Below are positions 22,928 to 33,890 of a DNA stretch of 64,000 bases, piece by piece. Position 1 is the stretch's first letter. Every line of letters starts with the position of its first letter. Made by a program: the position numbers and the translations under genes. Source of the DNA: Hyperoodon ampullatus (lineage: Eukaryota; Chordata; Mammalia; Artiodactyla; Ziphiidae); the NCBI GenBank assembly GCA_949752795.1, contig OX457057.1, positions 104,125,513 to 104,189,512 of the forward strand. Reading direction: 5' to 3'. The notes beneath the pieces are model-generated. The model searched no databases. It was not told the DNA's origin and saw nothing but the letters and a program-made list of their open reading frames with translations.

Positions 22928-23133
22928 GGGCTTCCCTGGTGGCGCAGTAGTTGAGAGTCCGCCTGCCGATGCAGGGGACACGGGTTCGTGCCCCGGTCCA
23001 GGAAGATCCCACATGCCGCAGAGCGGCTGGGCCCGTGAGCCATGGCTGCTGAGCCTGCGCGTCTGGAGCCTGTGCTCCGCAACGGGAGAGGCCACAACAG
23101 TGAGAGGCCCGCGTACCGCCAAAAAAAAAAAAA
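22928..23133 (+). mobile_element. CHR-type SINE, young form
   Basis: Full-length copy with poly(A), duplication AAAATCACATTTG at 22915-22927 and 23134-23146. It interrupts an L1 3' fragment. Confidence 0.95.
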
Positions 23134-23400
23134 AAAATCACATTTGTACTCAGCCTTAAAAGAAAGGAAATTCAGACACATGCTACAACATGGATGGACC
23201 TTGAAGATGTTATGCTAAGTGAAATAAGCCAGTCACGAAAGAATAAATCTTACACGATTCCACTGATAGGAGGTTCTTAACAGTAGCCAGATTCTTAGAG
23301 ACAGAAAATAGAATGGTGGTTGCCAGGGAACTGGGGGAGGGGGGAATGGGGAGTTCGTGTTTAATGGGTACGGAGTTTCAGTTTGGAAGATGAAAAGTTC
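23134..23400 (+). mobile_element. L1 3' fragment
   Basis: CATGCTACAACATGGATGGA, ATGCTAAGTGAAATAAGCCA and GGTGGTTGCCAGGGA are typical L1 3' sequence. The 23400-24850 stretch that follows holds only a weak L2-like piece near 24080-24420. Confidence 0.75.
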
Positions 23401-25279
23401 ACCTGTTCTGTTACAGATTCTAGTTTATTGATCTAGTTCAGCCAAAGTCTCACTGCCCATGACGGGACTTACCACAGCTATAATCTAACAAATATTAGTT
23501 ACATCTGTGCTTTAAGCAACTGGCAAGAAATGTGCCTACTTCATCCCTAAGACAACTTAGTCAATTTATAATTAATGAGTTCAGCTCATTATTCTGTAAG
23601 AAATGAGAATTTCTTATACATATCTGATGACATTTGTATATTTCCATAAACTTTAATAAAAAGTCATATGCCAGTCCAGACCTTTTAAGGATAGAGCAGT
23701 TAATTCTACTTACATGAACATCACCAGCCTCCATGCAATAAAGGTTATAAGAGGATGGGCAAGGACTATTAAACGCTGATGGTGGAAATTTTTAAGGGGA
23801 CTTTGAGCGAAGGAGGAAAGCCAGATGTTCACTTACACAGAAGGACGTAGATGCTCTGAACTCAGAGGTGCCAGGAAATCCCCCTGTCTAAAATATCCTT
23901 TCTGAAAGGGTCTGGTGTCTCCGGAAGATTACTGAGTCTTATTAGTTTAGTCTTAACATACACTCATGGAAGTATGACTTCCTCATTTCTAAAAAAAAAA
24001 AGTATGACTCCTCATTTTGACATTCAGGTATGTATTTTTATAACCAAAATCTAAATCTTATTAACTCTTTCTTGGAAGTGTCTTCTGATTCTTTCCTTTC
24101 CAAACATCTACTACTAACACCTCTATCTACCTGGATGATCACAGTAGCTTCCAACCTGGTGTCTCCTTTTTCTAATCCACTGTAAATACCTCCCATCTGA
24201 TTAACCTTCCAGAAATATATTTCATCAAGGCACTTCTCTGCTCCAGTATCAGATACAGTGGCTCTCCACTCCCACAGGCTAAAACCCAGATTCCCAAACC
24301 AGAACTTGAAGTCAACACATTAACGGCCAATATCACTCATTGTCTCCTGATTGAAACTCGCCTCCCCTGCACCTTGCTCCTCTGCAGGCCTTTGCTGAGC
24401 TTCCTAAGGACTATCCAGTTAGTCTAACTACCAAAATCAAGCACCTTTGTTGAGTTACCATGGAATTTTTTAAATTAAATTATTTTTAAGTTATTACTTT
24501 TAAACATTTCATCAAGTTTTAAAAAGAGAAACTTAAATGTTTCGAATTCAGTTTTACAAACTCTATAAAGGGGCTCGTAAAATGCATTCTATTCTAATTT
24601 AAATTCTGAATCAATCTTTTTGTTTGCTTGCCCTGCAACTGCCAAATCTCCAGCTTGCAGGTTTTAAGGATTTTGCTTCTTCAAAGGCATTGACTGATCC
24701 TTCTAACAGGATGCCTGCACACCTTAACAAGCTTCACTTATCTAAAAGGAGTTCATCATCTCCTGGACAAACCAGTCACCCAGTCTGAGAGCCCCGCCAT
24801 TACTGTAAATGGTGCATCCCACCTCCCAATCATCCAGATCAATTGCTTCCATATCTGCCGAGTGCCCATTACCTATTCAAATCCTTTGCTGGGCTCTGGG
24901 GGTACAATGGTGAACAACAGAGAAATTCTCTCTTCCCCCCACTGTCTCCGATACTGGGTAGCTGAACTGGTGAGGGACAGCTATTCACCCAGCTATATCC
25001 TGTTCCACTGAGACCACCTCAAACAGCTCAGACTTGAACTGCTATATTGCACTCTGCCTCTTCTCTGTCCCCTGGAAACCATCTTACACAGTTTGCCACC
25101 AGCTGGATCTTCCTAAAACACCCTTTAACATAGAGGAAGTAGGCCTAGAACTATACCCACATCTTGGATAAAACAAGTGAAACTGTGACGCAGCAGAGGG
25201 GACAGGTGGGTACAGGTTGAGTTGTGCTGGGTGGCGGCACAGAAAAGGCAGCTATGAGGCAAAAGCATTACTAGGACAT

Positions 25280-27690
25280 CTGAGAAAAGCAAGGGGAGGT
25301 CACAGGGGCCAGATCTCATATAGCCTTGTAGGCCACTGTAAAGATTTTAGCTGTAACTCAGAGTCAGATGGGGCCACTAGAAAGTTCTAAGTAGAGGAGT
25401 GATGTGATCTGACTTCTGTTTTAAGAAGACCACTCTGGCTTCTGTGTTTAAAATTAAACTGTAGAGGGGCAAGGGTGGAAGCTGGGAGACCAATTAGCAG
25501 ACTATTGCAATCCTCCAGGTGAGAATGAGGCAGTCCTGGATCAGACCAGAGGACAAGATGAGAGGTGGTCAGATTCTGGTTATATTTTGAAGGCAGAACC
25601 AACAAAATTTTCTGGTGGGGTGAATATGGTGTTCAAGAGAAAGAGAGGTGTCAAGGATGATACCAAGGTTTCAGCTGAGCAACTGCAAGGATGGAACTGC
25701 CATTAACCAAGAGGGGGAAGGTTTGGGGAGGAATAGGTTTTGAGGGAAAGGTCATGAGCTAACTTCTGGACATGTGAGATTTGAGAGGCCACTTAGATAT
25801 GAGTGGAGACAGAGTAGGCAGTCAGATAAACATCTAAGGAGCTCAGTGGAGGTCTGGGCTAGAGCTCTAAATCTATGCATTATCAGCACTGAACGCTATT
25901 TAAAGCCCTGACATGTGATAAGCCCACCCACCTGGGTGTGAATGCAGGCAGAGAAGGGAAGAGGTCCAAGGCTTAAGCCTTGAAGTCTCCAATGTTAAGA
26001 GGTTGGGGGAGGGACTTCCCTGGTGGCGCACTGGTTAGGCGTCTGCCTGCCAATGCAGGGGACACGGGTTCAATCCCCGGTCTGGGAAGATCCCACATGC
26101 CGTGGAGCAACTAAGCCCGTGCGTCACAACTATGGAGCCTGCGCTCTAGAGCCCGTGCGCCACAACTACTGAGCCCGTGTGCTGCAGCTACTGAAGCCCG
26201 CGTGCCCTAGAGCCTGCACGCCACAACTACTGAGCCCGCGTGCTGCAACTACTGAAGCCCGTGTGCCTAGAGTCTGTGCTCCACAACATGAGAAGCCACC
26301 GCAATGAGAAGCCCACGCTCCGCAAGGAAGAGTAGACCCCACTCACCGCAACTAAAGGAAGCCTGCATGCAGCAACAAAGACCCAACGCGGCCAAAAATA
26401 AATTTAAAAAAAAAAGAGGTTGGGGGATGCAAGCGGATAAGGGAACGAACCAGCAAAGGAAACTGAGAAGGAACTGTTAGTGAGTTAAAAGGAAAATATA
26501 GTCGGGTGGTGCCTGGGTGCTAGGTGAAGGAGATGTTTCACAGAGGAGGGAGTGATTAGCTGTTTCAAAAACTTCTGAAAGAAAGATGTGGATGGAGAAT
26601 GAGTCACTGGATTTATTCATGAGGAAGTCATGAGGAGTTTGGGTACAGCAGTGGGGATGAAAGCCTGTTTGGAGTAGGTTAAAAGTGAATAGGAGAAAGG
26701 GGGTACGTAGACAGCTCTTCCAGTAGATTCTCTATAAACTGAAGGCAGAAAGTGCGTGGTAGGTGGAGGAGTAGAGGGGCCAGAAGAGGGCTTGCAATGA
26801 TGGTACAGATAATCGCTTATTTGTAAGCTGATGGGAATGAGCCACTATCTCGTGGAGGAAATTACTGTAAGGAGAGAGTGGGTAGAATTATAGAAGTGAC
26901 ATCCCTGAGTATAATGAGAGGAGGTGGGATCCAGGGCACAAGTAGAGGGTTTGGCTCCAGATGAGAACTCAGCAAGCTGAAAATAAGAACTGCCAAACAG
27001 GAATGGTAGAGAACAGGGTATATAGGGTCAGGCACAGGTAAGCAGATAGGCTGGTGGTGAGAGCTTGTAGTTCTCTTCTGGTTGCTTGTTTTCCTCAGTG
27101 AAAAAAGAAGCAAAGCCTTCAGCTGAGGAGTGGGTCTGGAGAAGGAGGTGTTCAAGGTTTGAGGAGAGGAAGGGTAACTGCTGGGAGTGGGTGAGTGAAG
27201 ACACTAGGAACATATTGGGTTTAGGTGCAGTAAATAATCAGAATTTTAAAGTGTGGGACTCTGCAAGGTGATGTGCTTTTCTGCAGCTACAAGGCGTGAG
27301 CACAGAACGTTGGATTGAACCTGGCTGGACTGGGCTCGTCCAACCAAAGTTCAATCATTGAGCATGACCAATCAGAAAAGGAGCAAAGAAGCTAGGTGTG
27401 TCTGCAACTGAGTGAGCCCAGGGAGTGAGCACGGACGGCACTGGGGCTGCAGAAGGAGGGCAGGGAGGACATCAGTGGGGGAAGGACTGTCAGAGTTGGC
27501 AGAGCAGAGGAACTGAGCTTCCAGTAGAGGAAGTGGAACTGAGATACTGAGGTGATGGAGGGAATGGAATCACTGGTAAAGACAAGTTCTACATTACATC
27601 TGTGGGGAGAGGTAAGACAGAGTGAAGGAGAAGATCATTACAGGAGAGGAGAGCAAGGACTATGAAGTCAGGATATTAGAAAGAACTTTT
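25280..27690 (-). mobile_element. Long old L2 LINE, antisense
   Basis: About 2 kb follow the antisense L2 consensus: TTGTAGGCCACTGTAAAGAT, GGAGTGATGTGATCTGACTT, AGACCAATTAGCAGACTATT, GTCAAGGATGATACCAAGGT and GTTCTCTTCTGGTTGCTTG. A SINE at 26011-26413 interrupts it. Its right end (25280-25426) is one arm of an inverted repeat with 30651-30797. Confidence 0.7.
26011..26413 (+). mobile_element. CHR-type SINE, extra-long form
   Basis: About 400 bp with the CACAACTACTGAGCC unit repeated, flanked by AAGAGGTTGGGGGA at 25997-26010 and 26414-26427. Confidence 0.95.
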
Positions 27691-27780
27691 ATTTAAATAT
27701 TACAAGCACCAAGAATTATGACAGCAGGAACATCAGAAACAGTGAAAAGGAACCACGCACTAAAATAATCAGGAAATATT

Positions 27781-28490
27781 GGGGTGATGTTCTTAGCAGC
27801 ACTATTTACAATAGCCAAGACATGGAAACACTGTAAGTGTCCATCAACAGATGAAAGGATAAAGAAGATGTGGTATATATAAATGGACTATTATTCAGTC
27901 ATAAAAGAAAAGTGAGAAAATCCTACCATTTGTGACAACATAGATAGACCCTGAAGGCATTATGCTAAGTGAAATAAATCAGACTGAGAATGCAAATACT
28001 GTATGATCTCTAAAAAGAGAGAACTCTCTAGAAATCTTTTTAGATTTAGTGGAATCTAAAACGAAAAAAAACAAGCTCATAGAAAAAGAGATCAGACTTG
28101 TGGTTACCAGAGGTGGAGGGTGGGAGGAAGGGGATTTGGAGGAAAGTGGTCAAAAGGTAGAAACTTCCAGTTATAAAATATATAAACACTAGGGATACAA
28201 TGTGCCACATGATGACTATAGCTAACACTGCTGTATGGTATGTAGGTAAGTTGTTAAGAGAGAAGATACTAAGAGTTCTCATAACAGGAAGAACATTTTT
28301 TTCCTTTTTAAAATTTTTTCTTTCTTTTCTTTTTATGGTATCTATATGAGAAGATGGATATTAGCTGAACCTATTGTGGTAATCATTTCACAATGCATGT
28401 AAATCAAACCACCATGCTGTATGCCTTCAACGTGTACAGTGATGGATGTCAATTATTTCTCAATAAAACTGGAGGAAAAATGAAACATTA
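27781..28490 (+). mobile_element. L1 3' end
   Basis: ACAATAGCCAAGACATGGAA, ATGAAAGGATAAAGAAGATG, GTGGTTACCAGAGGTGG and the A-rich end near 28480 mark the L1 ORF2 end and 3' UTR. Confidence 0.8.
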
Positions 28491-29014
28491 AAGTGTACCC
28501 ACATCAGCCTCTGGATGACTGCAACAAGGAAAGTGCTTCAGAGATGAGGGAAGAAGAATAACCTGGAAGCATCAGCGAGAAGCACAGAGGAACCTGTATC
28601 CTATCCCCAGTTCCAGTTTAAAGTGATAGAGGAGGGAAAAAAAATCCCACCTCCTTTGTGAGCTGCGAGGGGAAGCAGAAACTCTAATTTATAGAGCACC
28701 AACTATGCATGGTTCAGAGTTCTGAGCTCATTGATGCCACTACATCCCTTTCCAGAACATTCCCAGCAAGACAAGGGATGCTGCTGCCAGCAGCTCTGCC
28801 CAACTTGTGCTGTTCTCCTGACCTCAGTCACATTCTCTCCTCACCAAGAGGATGACAAGGGAGCTGAAAGTGGCTCCTGTGTACCGGAAAGAGAGGAAAA
28901 CCCTGACAACAGGTGATGACTAATTTTTATTTCTCATAAACCAATGATTAGTATTAGTCTCTTAAAATAGTTAGAAATCTGCCATTTGAACAAACCAATT
29001 TATAGAATACTCAC

Positions 29015-29311
29015 CGATGACTTTGAGGGTGAACTTGCTGTTATTTCTAACACTTGGGGATTCAATTCCATACTCATCTTCGTCTGATCGTGTTAAGTTT
29101 TTGATTGTGAGGTTACCCGACACAGTGTCTAAGTGAACTCTACCTTTAAAAGATAGAAAAGCTCTGACTGAAGATTGGTCATCCCATTCTACAACTTTAT
29201 CCTTTCCTCTTTTCCACACAATCTCCTTAAAGGGTTTAAAACTTGATGCGTATAAAGTTACACTCTTGTTCACAGCTCCATATATTACTTGGGAATCACA
29301 GCTAATGAAAT
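29015..29311 (-). CDS. CD58: CD58 exon 2, membrane-distal IgV domain
   Basis: This 297-nt exon has a TTCTCCTAG acceptor ending at 29312 and a GTGAGT donor starting at 29014, phase 1 at both ends. It encodes the CD2-binding domain: IYGAVNKSVTL at the start, KEIVWKRGKDKVVEW in the charged face, then RVHLDTVSGNLTIKNLTRSD and the DEDEYGIES strand. Beyond the cysteine at the mature N-terminus there is no cysteine, which fits CD58, whose first domain lacks the usual Ig disulfide. Four possible N-glycosylation sites are visible (NKS, NLT, NLT, NNS). Lysine and acidic residues of the human CD2-contact strip (KE..WK..KDKV.E) are largely kept. The loop after it differs from human and seems about one residue longer. 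Confidence 0.95.
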
Positions 29312-29559
29312 CTAGGAGAAAAAAAAAGAAATTGGTTAGGGAAAATAACATGACTTGATCAAAAGCAGAAAATTATCTTCCAAGATGCCTTGTGCGGGGA
29401 AAATGATTAAATTTAGTGGTAATATTATTCGTCAGCTACTTTTTGTACTAAGCTGATAAACTGCTGATAAAAAGTATAGGAATGAGAACATGCTTGACCC
29501 TGTAAGAGTTTATCCTTCAATAGGGAACTGGGGCCCACATAAATCCAAGAAATGGATTC

Positions 29560-30390
29560 AACATTTATGGAGCACCAACTACGTGCCAGGTACTGTGGGC
29601 AATGCTGGGAATATGGCGGCAAACAAGACAGGTGTCACTCCAGGCCCTCAAGGGAGGAGACACTGAGCAGACAAGGAGAGCCACCCAGGCAAAGGCCTTT
29701 CCTAGGAAATCACGCTGAAACTGACACAGGACAGCAAACCACCGGAAGATAAGAGGAGTCTGCAAGCTGACAGCTGGGTGAGGAGGGGAAGGAGAGACGG
29801 CCAAGCAGACAGAGGAAGCAGCCCCTCTGAAGAGGCAGGCCTTAAATCAGGAAGGCGCTTGGTGTGTCTAAGGAAATAAAAGCAGTTCCAAAAGGCTCGA
29901 AGGAAGAGAGCAAGGGGGCAACGGGTGGGGAATGAAGCTGGAGAGGCAGGCAGGGGCCAGACCACAGGGTCTGTGAGTGAGGGGCTGGGCCATGTCCGCT
30001 AAGATATGCTAAGCTTTGGAATTTATCCTAATGGCAAGGGAAGGTCACGGACAGGTAAGACCGGCATGACATAATTTAAGTTTCAGTAGGTTGACTCTGT
30101 CTGCAGGGTGGACACTGGTCGACAGGGTAAGGATGGAGGGCAGAGAAAACCCAGAAGAGCAGTCAGTGTGGTAGCAGTGAAAGAAGGCTGGACCGGGAGA
30201 CCAGACCAGGGTGCCGGCGGTGGGGATGGATAAGTGGACAGACTCTACATTTGAGAGGGAAATGAACAGGATTTAGTGATTGGATGAGAGGAGTTAATGG
30301 TGACTGCCAGGCCTCTCTCCTGGCTGACTGAGGTGCCATTAACTGAAATCAGAATGACCAGGAAGGAAGTCAGCGAGTGTGATGAAGATT
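29560..30390 (-). mobile_element. L2-derived segment with an inverted partner
   Basis: Antisense L2-like sequence upstream of CD58 exon 2, such as CCAACTACGTGCCAGGTACT and GAGGAGTTAATGGTGACTGC. Positions 29768-29994 match 31597-31823 in inverted orientation. Confidence 0.5.
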
Positions 30391-30650
30391 AAGGTCTCAA
30401 GACCTGGGTGCGGCGGTGGCGTGTTGGAACCAACTGTTAGCCTCTCTGCTGGACTCCGTTCAGTGAAGCCTGGCGAGCTTGGAGTGCACCACAGTGGGAG
30501 TATTTATAGCAGAGAAACTGACTCATGCTTCAAATCAGAACCTCCCACCTCCTCCACATCAATCCAGTTGTTAAACATTTACTATTACTACTAGATTGGG
30601 ATATTCTTGATACCCCAAAATGGGCTTCAACGCATCTTGCTCCAGACTTG

Positions 30651-30797
30651 ACTTAAAAGAGAAATTAGATCACATTACTCCTCTGCTTAGAACTTTCTAG
30701 TGGCCCCATCTGACTCTGAGTTACAGCTAAAATCTTTACAGCGGCCTACAAGGCTATATGAGATCTGGCCCCTGTGACCTCCCCTTGCTTTTCTCAG
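30651..30797 (+). repeat. Inverted copy of 25280-25426
   Basis: L2-derived block (AACTTTCTAGTGGCCCCATC, AAGGCTATATGAGATCTGGC) that is the reverse complement of 25280-25426 with about 6 or 7 differences in 147 bp. Confidence 0.85.
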
Positions 30798-31596
30798 GGT
30801 AATTGACAGAGCACAGGAAAAATCAGAAATATTAAATAGACCAATTGCAGGCAATTGTGTCCAGTAATTTCAAAGAAGAAGCAAATACGCCCCATTTGTC
30901 TGTGTGCAAGGATTTTTAGAACCCACCTCCCTTAATCCAGGGAGGCTGCCTGCAATACACCACCATCCTTCTGTGGCTTTCCTGACCATGCACTGTTTCT
31001 CCCAATCAACAAGAGCCCATGAAAAGGCATGAAAAGGAATAAGATTTGAGGGGTGAGAGTCTATCCACACACAATAGTGGCGGCTCGAAATGTCTTGTAA
31101 ATGAATAGATGAATGAACGGATGAGAGTAAGTAGGGTGGTGGAGGAAGAGAAGAGGTCTCAGTTGAACTGCCCCTCCCTGGCTGCGTAAAGCTGGCTTCT
31201 GTCTTTCCCAGGGAAAGGTGATGTTTCCTGGGCTTGAGAACAGGAAGAAGAAAAGTCTGGAATGGAGCTAACGGTGGAAAAAGGGGGAGACCAGTTCAGA
31301 AAAAATCATAGTCATTTTGAGCTGGAAGAAACTCCAACAATTAGGCAGTCAAATTACCGCCATTTCACAGGTGAAAGGACAGGGCACCAAGAAAAATGGA
31401 AGATGTTACTGAATGCTTACCCTCTGCCAGTTACGTGTTCACGTACTTGTGTCCCTTTTTAATCCTCTCCACATCCCTGTGCAGTGGTGTTGCTAACTCC
31501 ATTTCTCAGATGAGGAAACAGGCCCCGGGAGACCTATCAATTGCTCAAGGTCACCCAGCAAGTTTATGGTAGCTGAGGAACCAGAACAGACCTGAC

Positions 31597-31823
31597 ATGG
31601 CCCAGCCCCTCACTCACAGACCGTGTGGTCTGGCCCCTGCCTGCCTCTCCAGCCTCATTCCCCACCCGTTCCCCCCTTGCTCTCTTCCTTCGAGCCTCTT
31701 GGAACTGCTTTTATTTCCTCAGACACGCCAAGTGCCTTCCTGATTCAGGACCTGCCTCCTCAGAGGCGCTTCTTCCTCTGTCTGCTTGGCCGTCTCTCCT
31801 CCCGCTCCTCACCCAGACGTCAA
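31597..31823 (+). repeat. Inverted copy of 29768-29994
   Basis: Begins CATGGCCCAGCCCCTCACTC and ends near CTCCTCACCCAG. About 15 differences in about 220 bp from the reverse complement of 29768-29994. The frame read here (MVWPLPASPASFPTR...) mirrors one in the partner and is not a gene. Confidence 0.85.
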
Positions 31824-32903
31824 CTGACCGATGGATGCTAAGCATTAGCGGCCTGTAAGACATCTGCGTGGAGCTGTCCAGGAGGCTGCGGGGTTCACAG
31901 GTCTGGGGGTTCCCAGGGGAAGATACAGATTTGGGATTCATTACATTTGTAGATACTATGTCTATCATTTCCTTCCTATAGTAAAGTCTTTTCTGTTGCA
32001 CCTCCAAGAACTGATCCTAAGGTAAGTTACCAATATGACTGTTTCCAATGAAAAAGAATAGGAGAAAGGAGAGTGAATTTTTTTCTCAAGGTCACACACC
32101 CTGAACGAATGAAAGAATGAGCAAACAAACAGCAGCTAAGGAAAGGAGTCAGCAGTGAGTTGGTTACTTTGCTGATAACAGTGAATGGTCAGAAAAGGGA
32201 CCACAGGGATGCTACCTTACCATGCCAGAGGGCAGAATGAAAAGGGCCCCGACCTTCAGGGAAGATGCGCCCAGGGTGAACCTTCAAAAGTTCTCACCAC
32301 ACTAGGTTTCCTCAGTCTAAAAAACATATCATAATGCCTGCCACAAAAGATTGTTTTGAGGGTTGAATAAGACTGAGAGTCTTTACACAATGGCTGAAAT
32401 GAAGTAGGCTTTCAATGGGGTTTTCCCTCTTTTCCCACTGTAGGTGATCCTGGCTGTGTGAGAATTGGGCATAGAGTGAGTTTTTGTTGTTTCAAAGTAG
32501 AGAGAGATAGAGGTGGGGGAAAATGTATCAGTGATCGCCTAAACAGATATTCTGTGCTAGACAGAATTTTTTTAACTGTTAGAGGTTTATTTGTTTGGAA
32601 GACTACTGAATGATCTTTTCTTTTGAAAGATATGAGGGTACCTAATACCTGTATGTACTGTGTTCATTTCCAATTTCAAAGACTCTTGCAGTCTTACAAA
32701 GCATCATCATTATACCCAGTTTTGATAGCTCTTCTCACAGGGCTTGAAGTCCAAAGTGGAACTCAAATATTTTGCAGACAAAGTGACCTGATTTTTGATT
32801 TAGAAAATATGGTAACTGTAACTATTGGGTTAATGAAATGGAACCTCTCCCAACTCCCAGCCACAAATTCCTCTGCGCATTTTCACTTGAGTTCTGGGAT
32901 TTA

Positions 32904-33253
32904 AAAAAAATATATTTATTTATCTATTTGGCTGCGTTGAGTCTTAGTTACAGCACGCAGGATCTTTCATTGCGGTGCGCAGGCTCTTTGTTATGGTGCG
33001 TGGGCTCTAGAGCACACACGCAGGCTCAGGAGTTGCAGTGCACAGGCTCTCTAGTTGTGGCATGCGGGCTCCAGAGTGCACGGGCTCAGTAGTTGCGGGA
33101 CGTGGGCTTTCTAGTTGTGGCGTGCAGTCTCTAGAGCACGCGGGATTAGTTGCCCCACGGCACGTGGGATCTTAGTTCCCCAACCGGAGATCGAACCTCC
33201 GTCCCCTGCACTGGAAGGTGGATTCTTATCCACTGGACCACCAAGGAAGTCCC
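32904..33253 (-). mobile_element. CHR-type SINE, long form
   Basis: Reversed copy ending CACCAAGGAAGTCCC, flanked by TCTGGGATTTA-like repeats near 32893 and 33258. Confidence 0.9.
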
Positions 33254-33289
33254 AGGTCCTGGGATTTAGACTGACTGCTATTTTTAGTT

Positions 33290-33890
33290 TATTTAATCAA
33301 ACACTTATATAGCACTTACTATCTATTAGGCAGTTGGAAGAACTCTACAAATATGTATTCAGCAAATCCTCTCAAAAACCATATCAGGACTTCCCTGGTG
33401 GCGCAGTGGTTAAGAATCTGCCTGCCAATGCAGGGGACACAGGTTTGAGCCCTGGTCCGGGAAGATTCCACATGCTGCGGAGCAACTAAGCCCGTGCACC
33501 ACAACTACTGAGTCCGTGCTCTAGAGCCCGTGAGCCACAACTACTGAGCCCGCATGCCACAACTACTGAAGACTGTGCTCCTAGAGCCTGTGCTCTGCAA
33601 CAACAGAAGCCACCACAATGAGAAGCCCGTGCACCACAACGAAGAGTAGCCCCCACTGGCTGCAACTAGAGAAAGCCTACATGCAGCAACAAAGACACAA
33701 CGCAGCCAAAAAATAAATAGATAGATAGAGAGATAGAAAAAAAAAAACTTAAAAAGAAAAAGCATATTAAGCAGCTGTTATTTTTAACCCTATTTTGCAG
33801 ATGAGGAAACTGTGACACACAAACGTTAACTGACTAGCTAATTAAGTACTGAAACTGCTTTCGAACCCAGACAGTCTGACTTTTAACCAT
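33290..33890 (-). mobile_element. MIR split by a SINE
   Basis: TATATAGCACTTACTATCTA on the left and TTTTGCAGATGAGGAAACTG with TTTCGAACCCAGACAGTCTG on the right are reversed MIR. A SINE at 33388-33750 separates them. Confidence 0.65.
33388..33750 (+). mobile_element. CHR-type SINE, long form
   Basis: GGACTTCCCTGGTGGCGCAG head with an ATAG-repeat and A-rich tail. Flanks ACCATATCA / AGCATATTA are degenerate. The 33900-36130 stretch to the right shows only weak L2 pieces (near 34840-34940) and no exon. Confidence 0.9.

Noticed and set aside
29702..31858. Two similar frames starting MVWPLPASPASFPTR on opposite strands
   Set aside because: They reflect the inverted DNA duplication of an L2-derived segment. 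Neither has a homolog or splice context that I recognise.
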